Source: Brevundimonas subvibrioides (GTDB lineage Bacteria; Pseudomonadota; Alphaproteobacteria; Caulobacterales; Caulobacteraceae). From it: a DNA stretch of 64,000 bases. Of this stretch, positions 53,473 through 64,000 are shown in pieces. The stretch is taken from assembly GCF_027271155.1 (NCBI RefSeq), contig NZ_CP114542.1:1426001-1490000 (forward strand). The letters run 5' to 3'. Position 1 is the first letter of the stretch; each line of letters opens with the position of its first letter. The position numbers were made by a program, and so were the translations under genes. The notes under the pieces were generated by a model, which was not told the DNA's origin, did no database searches, and saw only the letters and a list, made by a program, of their open reading frames with translations.

Positions 53473-53514
53473 ACTTGACGAGAACAAAAAGCCAACATAG
53501 AACATATACAGAAC
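53471..53514 (+). promoter_or_regulatory. Double LexA (SOS) operator over a promoter
   Basis: Two perfect alphaproteobacterial SOS boxes (GAAC-N7-GAAC, the complement of GTTC-N7-GTTC) lie at 53471-53485 (GAACTTGACGAGAAC) and 53500-53514 (GAACATATACAGAAC). A promoter, TTGACG (53475-53480), 17-bp spacer, TAGAAC (53498-53503), is embedded in them, so LexA binding would block RNA polymerase. The next reading frame downstream starts at 53536. Confidence 0.85.
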
Positions 53515-53535
53515 ACGCAATCTGGGGATAAGGCG

Positions 53536-53621
53536 ATGACACGGGTGGTTCGGGAAACTCTGTCGCTTGCATCGTGCGGCGGCTTTGTCTGGATGGTCTG
53601 GCAGGTCGCCCTGTTGGCGAG

Positions 53622-53625
<4 letters not shown>
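53536..53625 (+). CDS. sidA: SidA-like SOS-induced division-inhibitor peptide
   Basis: 29 codons. The peptide starts [11 protein letters not shown] and continues as one hydrophobic helix (residues about 9-27, containing [13 protein letters not shown]), ending in Arg. Caulobacter crescentus SidA is a 29-residue inner-membrane protein induced through LexA that blocks division by acting on FtsW/FtsN. Length, topology and SOS control all match here. AAGG precedes the ATG. The ATG of dnaE1 overlaps the stop (ATGA), so translation is coupled. The identity is inferred from these features; sequence identity was not measured. Confidence 0.75.
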
Positions 53626-57121
<3,496 letters not shown>

Positions 57122-57122
<1 letters not shown>

Positions 57123-58606
57123 TGCGCCGGGCCGCCGCGCGGGTGGCCCTGTGGTCGCTGGTCGCGGCCCTGACCGTGTCGGCGGGCGGTTGCGCCTTGT
57201 CCGCGGGGCTTGCCGAAACGGCACCCCCGGCCGTTCTGGCCGTTCTGGACGAACCGGCGCTGGCGGGCACGCGCTGGGGTCTGATGGCCGTCACGGCAGA
57301 GGGCGAGCCCGTGATGGCGCGGAACGCGGATCAGCGCTTCATGCCGGCTTCGACCACAAAAGTGTTCACCACGGCCGCCGCCTTCGCCCTGCTGGACGAT
57401 CTGGATGCGCCCGATCCGGCCGACGGGACCTCGGTCCGCCTTGAAGACCGTCCGGACGGCGGTGCGGCCGATGTGGTGCTGGTCGGGGCCGGCGACGCGC
57501 AACTGGGCGACGGGCCGGGCTGCGTCACCGACTGCCTGTCCGAACTCGCCGATGCGACGGCCGCGCGGGTCCGGCGGGTCGGAGACGTCATCGGCGACGA
57601 CCGGCTGTTCCCCGACGCGCGGTGGGGTCCCGGCTGGAGCTGGGAGGACATGCAGGAGCCGTTCGGGGCGGCTGTCTCCGCCCTGACGGTCAACGACAAT
57701 GTCGTCGTTCTGGAGGTCATGCCGGGCGCGACGGCCGGTGCGCCGGTTCAGGCGACCTGGCGGGACGGAGACGACCTTCAGTCTCTGGAGACGGAGGCGG
57801 TCACCGTCGCGGACGGCGAGGCCGATCTGAGGCTGGAACGCCGGCCGGGTCAGGAGGGCGTGCGCCTTTACGGTCGTATGCCGGTCGGTTCGGCACCCGC
57901 GCGTTTGCGGGTCGGGCTGGACGATCCGGCCCTGACGGCGGCGCGCCGGTTCCGGCGTCTGCTGGAGGCGCGCGCCGTGTTGGTGGAGGGCGAGGTGACG
58001 GCGCGCCATCGACCGCCGACGCTGACGGACGCCGTCCCCCCGGTTTCCGGGATGGACGAGGTGGAGGTGGCGCGTCTGGCGCGGCCGCCACTGCTGGCCA
58101 CCCTGACCCGCACGGCGAAGGCCAGCCAGAACCTGTATGCCGAACTGATGCTGCATCGACTGGGTCGGCTGGATGGCACGGGCGCGCGCGCCGACGGCCT
58201 TGCCCGGGTCGAGGCGGTGATGGCGATGGCGGGCGTCCCGCGCGAGGCCTTCGACCTTTATGACGGGTCCGGCCTGTCGGCCTACAATCGCATCAGTCCC
58301 CGGGCGGTGACGACCTTCCTGCTGTGGACGATGGACCAGCCCTGGGGCGAGGCCTGGCGCGCGACCCTGCCGGTCGGCGGGCGGGACGGCACCCTGTCGC
58401 GGCGGTTCGTGGGGACGCCGCTGGAGGGGCGGGTATTCGCCAAGACCGGCACATTGAATGGCGTTAACGCCCTGGCCGGTTTCCTGACGGCGGCCAGCGG
58501 GCGGACGCTGGTGTTCGCGATCTATGCCAACGACCGTCCCTCGTCGGCGGGGTCGGCGCTGGAGGCCATGGACCGCGCCGTGCTGGCGCTGGCGGCGGAG
58601 AACTGA
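57122..58606 (+). CDS. dacB: D-alanyl-D-alanine carboxypeptidase/endopeptidase, PBP4 (DacB) type
   Basis: 494 residues. Exported by an N-terminal signal (ALWSLVAALTVSAGGC; possibly a lipoprotein, though the lipobox is weak). Peptidase S13 motifs: S-x-x-K in MPASTTKVFTTAAAF, the DGSGLSAYNRISP block and KTG in FAKTGTLNGVNALAGF. PBP4 enzymes trim or cut peptidoglycan cross-links in the periplasm. The ATG overlaps the dnaE1 stop by one base (TGATG), making sidA-like, dnaE1 and dacB one tightly packed operon. Confidence 0.9.
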
Positions 58607-58680
58607 AGAGGACGCGCCTCTGCCGACCGCTCATCCTGGAGGCTGGCGGCCACAGGCCAGGTGCCATAGCCACCTGGCGA

Positions 58681-59223
58681 TTACTGACGGGCACGCTCGC
58701 GAACAGCGTTCAACTGATCCTCATCGGCAACGACGTCCCGCGCGCGTTCACAGAAGGCGGAGGCGTCCTCCGGTGCGCAAACGTCGTCAATGACCTCGAT
58801 CATGAACCGCATGCCGAATTCGATCCCCGTATCGCGAGCGCCGTCGGCGAGATTGCTCCAACGCGCGGCGGGGATCGAATCTGGATTGAGCAGTTCCTCA
58901 TGGGTGAACTCATCGACGATTGCCTGGGCAACCCAGTCTTGCACCTGGCTGATCAGCTTTGGCAGGCGAGCTCGGAAGGCCGTTTTGATTGCGGTTTGTG
59001 ACGACGGTTCAGGCGGCGCACCTTCGAGCATTTCGTCGACGGTCCTTTCCATCTGATCGGTCAGCGCCGTCGCCAGCATGTCATCGACCATGCCATGGGC
59101 GATGGCCAGTTCAGCGCCATTCAGGGACTCATCGGGATCCTCACGATCCTGCGCCTTGACCGGGAGGGGCCAGGCAAGCAGGGCCATGCCCATCAGCACG
59201 ACGAGAATGCGGTTTATCATCAT
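58681..59223 (-). CDS. Exported DUF2059-like protein
   Basis: 180 residues. Signal peptide (INRILVVLMGMALLAWPLPVKAQ). The mature part is helical and acidic (AHGMVDDMLATALTDQMERTVDEMLEG, then LPKLISQVQDWVAQAIVDEFTHEELL), resembling DUF2059 proteins. Two cysteines near the C-terminus (DDVCAPEDASAFCERA) may pair. GC is lower than in neighbours. Function unknown. Three nearby in-frame ATGs make the exact start uncertain. Confidence 0.65.
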   Translation of the reverse strand: MMINRILVVLMGMALLAWPLPVKAQDREDPDESLNGAELAIAHGMVDDMLATALTDQMERTVDEMLEGAPPEPSSQTAIKTAFRARLPKLISQVQDWVAQAIVDEFTHEELLNPDSIPAARWSNLADGARDTGIEFGMRFMIEVIDDVCAPEDASAFCERARDVVADEDQLNAVRERARQ

Positions 59224-59264
59224 GGGCACCATTTTCTGAGGTGGTGCGCCACGATAGTCATGAC

Positions 59265-59293
59265 TTGCCCTTTGCGTCCAACCCGCCTATATC
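59265..59293 (+). promoter_or_regulatory. Putative rpsB promoter
   Basis: TTGCCC (59265-59270), a 17-bp spacer and TATATC (59288-59293) form a plausible promoter. The start codon is 120 bp further on, leaving a leader of about 110 bases that may carry S2 autoregulation. Confidence 0.5.
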
Positions 59294-59413
59294 GCCGCCC
59301 ACTTCACACGCAGGCGTGGCGTGTTCGGGGAGACATCCCGGGCGCTCCGTTCCGAGGGACCAGCCGGTCCTTTCACCGTCTGCGGCGGAATAATCGGAAA
59401 AAGGACTCATCCC

Positions 59414-60280
59414 ATGGCTCTGCCAGACTTCTCCATGCGCACCCTGCTCGAAGCCGGTGCCCACTTCGGCCACCAGACGCACCGGTGGAACCCGAAGATG
59501 GAGCGCTACATCTTCGGCTCGCGCTCCAACATCCACATCATCGACCTGTCGCAGACGATGCCGCTGTTCCACCAGGCTCTGGTGGCCGTGCGCGAAGTCG
59601 CTGCAAAAGGTGGACGCGTGCTGTTCGTCGGCACCAAGCGCCAGGCCGCAGAGCCGGTCGCCGAGGCCGCCAAGCGCTGCGCCCAGTATTACATGAACAA
59701 CCGCTGGCTCGGCGGCACCCTCACCAACTGGAAGACCGTTTCGGGCTCCATCGCGCGTCTGCGCGAACTGGAAGGCATCCTGGAGCGCGGCGGCGAGGGC
59801 CGGGTCAAGAAGGAACTGGTCAACCTGGCCCGCGAGAAGGAAAAGCTGGAACTGTCGCTGGGCGGCATCCGCGACATGGGCTCGATCCCCGACATCATGT
59901 TCGTGATCGACACGAACAAGGAAGCGATCGCGATCCTGGAAGCCCGCAAGCTGAACATCCCGATCATCGCGATCCTGGACACCAACTCCGATCCCGACGG
60001 CATCACCTATCCGATTCCGGGCAATGACGACGCCGCGCGCGCCATCCAGACCTATTGCGATCTGATCGCCGACGCCGTCCTGGACGGCCTGGCCGCCGGT
60101 GCCGCGCACTCGGGTGTCGACCTGGGCGCGATGGAAAACCCCGTCGAGCCGATGCTGGCCGAGGCCTCGGCCCCGGTCGATGCGGACGCAGCGCCCGCCG
60201 GAACCGAGGCCGTCGCCGAGGAACTGCTGGCCGCTTCGGGCGAAGAGACCGCCGCCGAAGAAGAGCAGGCCGACGCCTGA
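59414..60280 (+). CDS. rpsB: 30S ribosomal protein S2
   Basis: 288 residues. [41 protein letters not shown] and [18 protein letters not shown] are S2 signatures; [30 protein letters not shown] follows. The C-terminal Ala/Glu-rich tail (about 50 residues) is an alphaproteobacterial extension. The start at 59414 gives the family N-terminus; upstream open frame is non-coding leader. Confidence 0.97.
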   Translation: MALPDFSMRTLLEAGAHFGHQTHRWNPKMERYIFGSRSNIHIIDLSQTMPLFHQALVAVREVAAKGGRVLFVGTKRQAAEPVAEAAKRCAQYYMNNRWLGGTLTNWKTVSGSIARLRELEGILERGGEGRVKKELVNLAREKEKLELSLGGIRDMGSIPDIMFVIDTNKEAIAILEARKLNIPIIAILDTNSDPDGITYPIPGNDDAARAIQTYCDLIADAVLDGLAAGAAHSGVDLGAMENPVEPMLAEASAPVDADAAPAGTEAVAEELLAASGEETAAEEEQADA

Positions 60281-60285
60281 TCGGA

Positions 60286-60347
60286 ACGGTCCGGCGATCC
60301 GGACCGTCCGCAAAACTGACACGCGGCCGGGGTAATCCCCCGGCCGC
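60286..60347 (+). other. Two hairpins between rpsB and tsf
   Basis: Hairpin 1 is ACGGTCCGG-CGAT-CCGGACCGT (60286-60307). Hairpin 2 is GCGGCCGGGG-TAATC-CCCCGGCCGC (60323-60347). Neither is followed by a T run, so they are more likely an attenuator, a processing signal or an RNA-stability element that sets the rpsB:tsf ratio. Confidence 0.5.
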
Positions 60348-60377
60348 TCACGCATTCAAGACCTCAGGAGACCAGAA

Positions 60378-61322
60378 ATGGCCGAGATCACCGCCGCCCT
60401 CGTCATGGACCTTCGCGCCAAGTCCGGCGTGGGCATGATGGACTGCAAAAAGGCGCTCCAGGAAACCGACGGCGACATCAACGCCGCGATCGACTGGCTG
60501 CGCGCCAAGGGCCTGTCCAAGGCCGCCAAGAAGGCCGACCGCGTCGCGGCCGAGGGCCTGGTGGCCGTCGCCTCGAAGGAAGACGGCAAGGGCGAAGTCG
60601 GCGCCGCCATCGAGTTCAATTCGGAAACGGACTTCGTGGCCCGCAACGAGCTGTTCCAGAACGCCGCCAAGGCCTTTGCCCAGAAGGGCCTGGACCATCA
60701 CACGGTGGAGGCCCTGCACGGTGCCGAACTGGAGAATGGCAACACCATCCAGGCCGAGGTCACCAACATGATCGCGACCATCGGCGAGAACATGCAGCTG
60801 CGTCGCGCCGCCCGCCTGTCGGTCGATGAGGGCGTCGTCGCCTCCTACGTCCACAATGCCGTGGCTCCGGGCCTTGGCCGCATCGGCGTGCTGGTCGCCC
60901 TGCACGGTGGTGGCGACAAGGCCGCCCTGCGCGAGCTGGGCCGCAAGATCGCCATGCACGTCGCCGCGACCGCGCCGCTGTCGCTGAACACCGATGACCT
61001 GGACCCGGCCGCCGTCGAGAAGGAACGTCAGGTCCTGACCGAAAAGGCCAAGGAAGAGGGCCGTCCCGAGAACATGATCGCCAAGATCGTCGAGGGCCAG
61101 ATCAACAAGTTCCAGAAGGACGTGGTGCTGACCAAGCAGCCGTTCGTCATGAACCCCGATGTGACCATCGAGCAGCTGGTCGCCGACGCGGGCAAGGAAC
61201 TGGGCGCACCCGGCCTGCACCTGGCCGGCTTCGTCCGCCTGGCCCTGGGCGAGGGCGTGGAGAAGGTCGAGGGACCGGACTTCGCCGCCGAAGTCGCCTC
61301 GATGATGGCTCCGCAAGCCTGA
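60378..61322 (+). CDS. tsf: Translation elongation factor EF-Ts
   Basis: 314 residues. Nucleotide exchange factor for EF-Tu. The N-terminal [42 protein letters not shown] is the EF-Ts signature. The core follows with [15 protein letters not shown] and [10 protein letters not shown]. Family length. Cotranscribed with rpsB. Confidence 0.97.
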   Translation: MAEITAALVMDLRAKSGVGMMDCKKALQETDGDINAAIDWLRAKGLSKAAKKADRVAAEGLVAVASKEDGKGEVGAAIEFNSETDFVARNELFQNAAKAFAQKGLDHHTVEALHGAELENGNTIQAEVTNMIATIGENMQLRRAARLSVDEGVVASYVHNAVAPGLGRIGVLVALHGGGDKAALRELGRKIAMHVAATAPLSLNTDDLDPAAVEKERQVLTEKAKEEGRPENMIAKIVEGQINKFQKDVVLTKQPFVMNPDVTIEQLVADAGKELGAPGLHLAGFVRLALGEGVEKVEGPDFAAEVASMMAPQA

Positions 61323-61401
61323 GTTCGACATCGTCCGGTCGGGCGTCGCTACGCGCCTTGGCCCGAGGATGACGAAGTTCTACTGAGGGGCGCGTTCGGC
61401 T

Positions 61402-61431
61402 TTGAAGCCGGGCGCGCCCTTCGTCTATAAG
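61402..61431 (+). promoter_or_regulatory. Putative pyrH promoter
   Basis: TTGAAG (61402-61407), an 18-bp spacer and TATAAG (61426-61431) are close to consensus. They lie 31 bp before the pyrH start. The GC-rich palindrome upstream (GGGCGCG at 61388 and CGCGCCC at 61413) may end the tsf transcript. Confidence 0.55.
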
Positions 61432-61462
61432 ACACCGACGATTCCCGCCGGACGAGACCCCC

Positions 61463-62206
61463 ATGCCCGCTGACAGTGCCCCGAAATACAAGAAGGTGCT
61501 GCTGAAGGTGTCGGGCGAGGTCCTGATGGGCAATCAGGGCTATGGCATCGACATGGACACGGTCGACACCGTGGCCGCCGCCATCGCCAAGGTGGCCAAG
61601 GGCGGGACTCAGATCTGTCTGGTGATCGGCGGCGGCAACATCTTCCGGGGCCTGTCGACCGCAGCCGCCGGGATGGAGCGGGCCAGCGCCGACTATATGG
61701 GCATGCTGGCGACGGTGATGAACGCCCTGGCCATGCAGAACGCGCTGGAGAAGATCGGCGTCCAGACCCGCGTGCAGAGCGCCATACCGATGGCCGCGAT
61801 CGCCGAGCCCTATATCCGCCGTCGGGCCGTCCGGCACATGGAAAAGGGCCGCGTGGTGATCTTCGCCGCAGGGACCGGCAATCCCTATTTCACGACCGAT
61901 ACGGCCGCCGCCCTGCGCGCCGCCGAAATGGGCTGCGACGCCCTGCTGAAGGGAACGTCGGTGGACGGTGTCTATTCGGCCGATCCGAAGAAGGACGCGT
62001 CCGCCACCCGCTATGACCACCTGAGCTATCAGGATGTGCTGAGCCAGAACCTGAAGGTCATGGACGCCGCCGCCATCGCCCTGATGCGCGAGTCGGGGAT
62101 TCCGATCGTGGTGTTCTCGATCCGCGAGGAAGATTCCCTGCGCAAGGTGCTGAAAGGCAAGGGGACCTTTACCGTTATCGGCGACACAGACCCCAAAGCG
62201 GCCTGA
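61463..62206 (+). CDS. pyrH: UMP kinase
   Basis: 247 residues. Amino acid kinase fold: [81 protein letters not shown] and [18 protein letters not shown]. Phosphorylates UMP for all pyrimidine nucleotide synthesis. Usual position between tsf and frr. Confidence 0.97.
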   Translation: MPADSAPKYKKVLLKVSGEVLMGNQGYGIDMDTVDTVAAAIAKVAKGGTQICLVIGGGNIFRGLSTAAAGMERASADYMGMLATVMNALAMQNALEKIGVQTRVQSAIPMAAIAEPYIRRRAVRHMEKGRVVIFAAGTGNPYFTTDTAAALRAAEMGCDALLKGTSVDGVYSADPKKDASATRYDHLSYQDVLSQNLKVMDAAAIALMRESGIPIVVFSIREEDSLRKVLKGKGTFTVIGDTDPKAA

Positions 62207-62231
62207 TACAAGAAACGCACCAGGAGACCAC

Positions 62232-62789
62232 ATGGCCAAGCCCGATCTGAAGACCTATCGCGACCGCATGGACCGCGCCGTGTCCTCCCTGAAGGAGGAA
62301 TTCCAGGGCCTGCGGACGGGCCGTGCCAATGCCGGCCTGCTGGATCCGGTCCAGGTCCAGGCCTATGGCTCCTCGTCGCCGCTGAATGCCGTGGCCGCCA
62401 TCAGCGTACCCGAGCCGCGCATGATTTCGGTCAGCGTGTGGGACAAGTCGATGGTCGGACCGGTCGAGAAGGCCATCCGCGCGGCGGGTCTGGGCCTGAA
62501 CCCCATCGTCGACGGCCAGACCCTGCGCATCCCCGTGCCGCCCCTGACCGAGGAGCGCCGCCGGGAGCTGGCCAAGCTGGCCGGCAAATATGCCGAACAG
62601 CAGAAGATCGCCGTCCGCAACGTGCGCCGCGACGCCAACGACGACCTGAAGAAGGCCGAGAAGGCGGGCGAGATCAGCCAGGACGATCAGAAAAAAATGG
62701 AGACCGAGGTCCAGAAGGACACCGATGCGGCCATCAAGCGTATCGACGAGACCTTGAAGACCAAGGAAGTTGAGATCATGCAGGTTTGA
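62232..62789 (+). CDS. frr: Ribosome recycling factor
   Basis: 185 residues. [46 protein letters not shown] and [50 protein letters not shown] are RRF hallmarks. Splits post-termination ribosomes with EF-G. Full length. Follows pyrH after 25 bp. Confidence 0.97.
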   Translation: MAKPDLKTYRDRMDRAVSSLKEEFQGLRTGRANAGLLDPVQVQAYGSSSPLNAVAAISVPEPRMISVSVWDKSMVGPVEKAIRAAGLGLNPIVDGQTLRIPVPPLTEERRRELAKLAGKYAEQQKIAVRNVRRDANDDLKKAEKAGEISQDDQKKMETEVQKDTDAAIKRIDETLKTKEVEIMQV

Positions 62790-62823
62790 GGGCCTCCTCT
62801 CACCTCGACAGAACGGATTATCG

Positions 62824-63579
62824 ATGACGGCCCAACCCGGCGGTCTGCCAGCCTCTGAGATCGGGCCCCGGCATGTCGCACTGATCATGGACGGAAACGG
62901 TCGCTGGGCGCAGGCGCGGGGACTGCCGCGCGCCATGGGTCACCGCGAGGGCGTGCAGGCGCTGAAGCGCACCGTCCAGGCCGCGCCCGATTTCGGCATC
63001 GAATGCCTGACGGTGTTCGGCTTCTCGACCGAGAACTGGCGTCGTCCGGTCGAGGAGGTGTCCGACCTGATGGGTCTGGTCCGGTCCTATGTGTCCAGCG
63101 ACCTGAACCGGCTGGCGCGCGAGGGTGTGCGGGTGCGGGTGCTGGGCCGCCGCACCGGCCTGCCCAGCGACATCGACGCCATCGTCGAGCGGGCAGAGCG
63201 GACGACGGCGCATAACGACAAATTCCTGCTTCAGGTGGCCTTCAACTACGGCGGCCGTGCCGACATCGTCGATGCAGCCCAGGCCCACGTCGATCGCGTG
63301 CTGGCGGGGCAGGCGACGGGCCCGCTGGACGAGGACATGCTGGGCATGGGCCTGTCGACCGCCGGATCACCTCCGGTGGACGCCATTGTGCGGACCTCGG
63401 GCGAGCAGCGGCTGTCGAACTTCCTCCTGTGGGAGGCCGCCTATGCGGAGCTGATCTATCAGGACGTCCTGTGGCCGGATTACGGGCCAAACGCCCTGGC
63501 CGACGTGGTCCGGCAGTACCGGGCGCGCGACCGCCGGTTCGGGTCCGTGTCCGTCGCCCCGGCCCTCGCGGTCGGCTGA
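62824..63579 (+). CDS. uppS: Isoprenyl (undecaprenyl) diphosphate synthase
   Basis: 251 residues. cis-prenyltransferase making the lipid carrier for peptidoglycan. HVALIMDGNGRWAQARGLPRAMGHREG holds the catalytic Asp, FSTENWRRP the Asn/Trp site, and VDAIVRTSGEQRLSNFLLWEAAYAEL the C-terminal signature. The start at 62824 follows the frr stop by 34 bp; earlier in-frame ATG would overlap frr. The stop overlaps cdsA (TGATG). Confidence 0.96.
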   Translation: MTAQPGGLPASEIGPRHVALIMDGNGRWAQARGLPRAMGHREGVQALKRTVQAAPDFGIECLTVFGFSTENWRRPVEEVSDLMGLVRSYVSSDLNRLAREGVRVRVLGRRTGLPSDIDAIVERAERTTAHNDKFLLQVAFNYGGRADIVDAAQAHVDRVLAGQATGPLDEDMLGMGLSTAGSPPVDAIVRTSGEQRLSNFLLWEAAYAELIYQDVLWPDYGPNALADVVRQYRARDRRFGSVSVAPALAVG

Positions 63580-64000
63580 TGGCGATTCGGGTGCGCGACA
63601 TCGGGCTTCGCGCCGCCTCCGCCATCGTTCTGGCTCCGGCAGCGGGCCTGGCCACCTGGCTGGGCGGGCCGTGGTTCCTGGCCCTTCTGGTCGCCGCAGC
63701 CGCCCTGTTGTCGGCCGAATGGGCGATGATGAGCGCCCCCAGGGCCTGGCGGGCGACGGGCGCGGCCGTGTTTCTGGGCCTGCTGTGCGCGATCCTGACG
63801 GTTCATGCCCAGCAGCTGTCGCTGTCTCTGGTGCTTCTGGTCTTCGGCGCGGTCGCGGCCGCCCTGTATGCTCGGGCCCGGGGGCAGGAGGCGCTGGATG
63901 CTGCCTATGGCGTGCTCTACCTCGGCTGGCCGGCGGTGCTGGTCATCTGGTTGCGCAACGGTCAGGCCGACGATGCCTCGGGCCTGCACTGGACGGTCTT
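63579..64000 (+). CDS. cdsA: Phosphatidate cytidylyltransferase CdsA, N-terminal part (cut by window end)
   Basis: 140 codons are visible. The product starts MAIRVRDIGLRAASAIVLAP and shows at least four membrane helices (WFLALLVAAAALLSAEWAM, VFLGLLCAILTV, LVLLVFGAVAAALYA and GVLYLGWPAVLVIWL). It makes CDP-diacylglycerol. The catalytic C-terminal signature lies beyond the window. The identity rests on topology, the short VLYLGWP segment and the universal uppS-cdsA order with overlapping start. Confidence 0.88.
   Translation, partial: MAIRVRDIGLRAASAIVLAPAAGLATWLGGPWFLALLVAAAALLSAEWAMMSAPRAWRATGAAVFLGLLCAILTVHAQQLSLSLVLLVFGAVAAALYARARGQEALDAAYGVLYLGWPAVLVIWLRNGQADDASGLHWTV

Overview
The window is a GC-rich, gene-dense bacterial chromosome segment. 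Gene content and order point to Alphaproteobacteria, family Caulobacteraceae, most likely Brevundimonas or a close relative. Supporting signs are a 29-residue SOS peptide ORF directly before dnaE1, LexA operators of the alphaproteobacterial GAAC-N7-GAAC type, rpoZ next to a single Rel/SpoT, a tatABC operon, and glnB-glnA. The genus is an inference, since no rRNA is present.

Layout. 1-10.7 kb: the 3' end of a polysaccharide tyrosine-kinase-like gene, then metabolic and housekeeping genes (acyl-CoA dehydrogenase, cytochrome b561 with YceI, Sua5, SGNH hydrolase, patatin, 3-hydroxybutyrate dehydrogenase, YaaA, a FAD-linked dehydrogenase, NUDIX). 10.8-16.3 kb: an exported protein with a very acidic tail, SPFH-NfeD, RNase HI, two small lower-GC genes and tatABC. 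16.4-20.4 kb: glnA, glnB, nnrD and an ArsC-like gene. Between the last two sits an 895-bp single-gene insertion bounded by a perfect 33-bp duplication. 20.4-24.5 kb: repeats and two paralogous three-gene ECF sigma cassettes. 24.6-33.8 kb: panB, YfgM-like TPR protein, bamB, der, rpmF, eno, bpt, motB. 33.9-49.4 kb: tRNA-Leu, amino acid permease, hrpB, MFS transporter, two methyltransferases, glycosyltransferase, TetR regulator, lytic transglycosylase, dapA-smpB, uracil-DNA glycosylase, NYN protein, folK. 49.5-58.6 kb: rpoZ-rel, small genes, and an overlapping operon sidA-like/dnaE1/dacB behind a double LexA operator. 58.7-64 kb: an exported protein and the conserved cluster rpsB-tsf-pyrH-frr-uppS-cdsA, with cdsA cut by the window end.

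How genes work together. Several clusters are functional units: b561-YceI; SPFH-NfeD; tatA-tatB-tatC (twin-arginine export); glnB-glnA (nitrogen control); TPR-bamB-der (the same order as E. coli yfgM-bamB-der); dapA-smpB; rpoZ-rel; and the translation/envelope cluster at the right end. The two most notable items are both easy to miss. The first is a 29-codon ORF, below common gene-finding cut-offs, that resembles the Caulobacter SOS division inhibitor SidA and overlaps dnaE1. The second is the single-gene insertion, which duplicated the first 33 bp of the ArsC-like gene and so left that gene intact.
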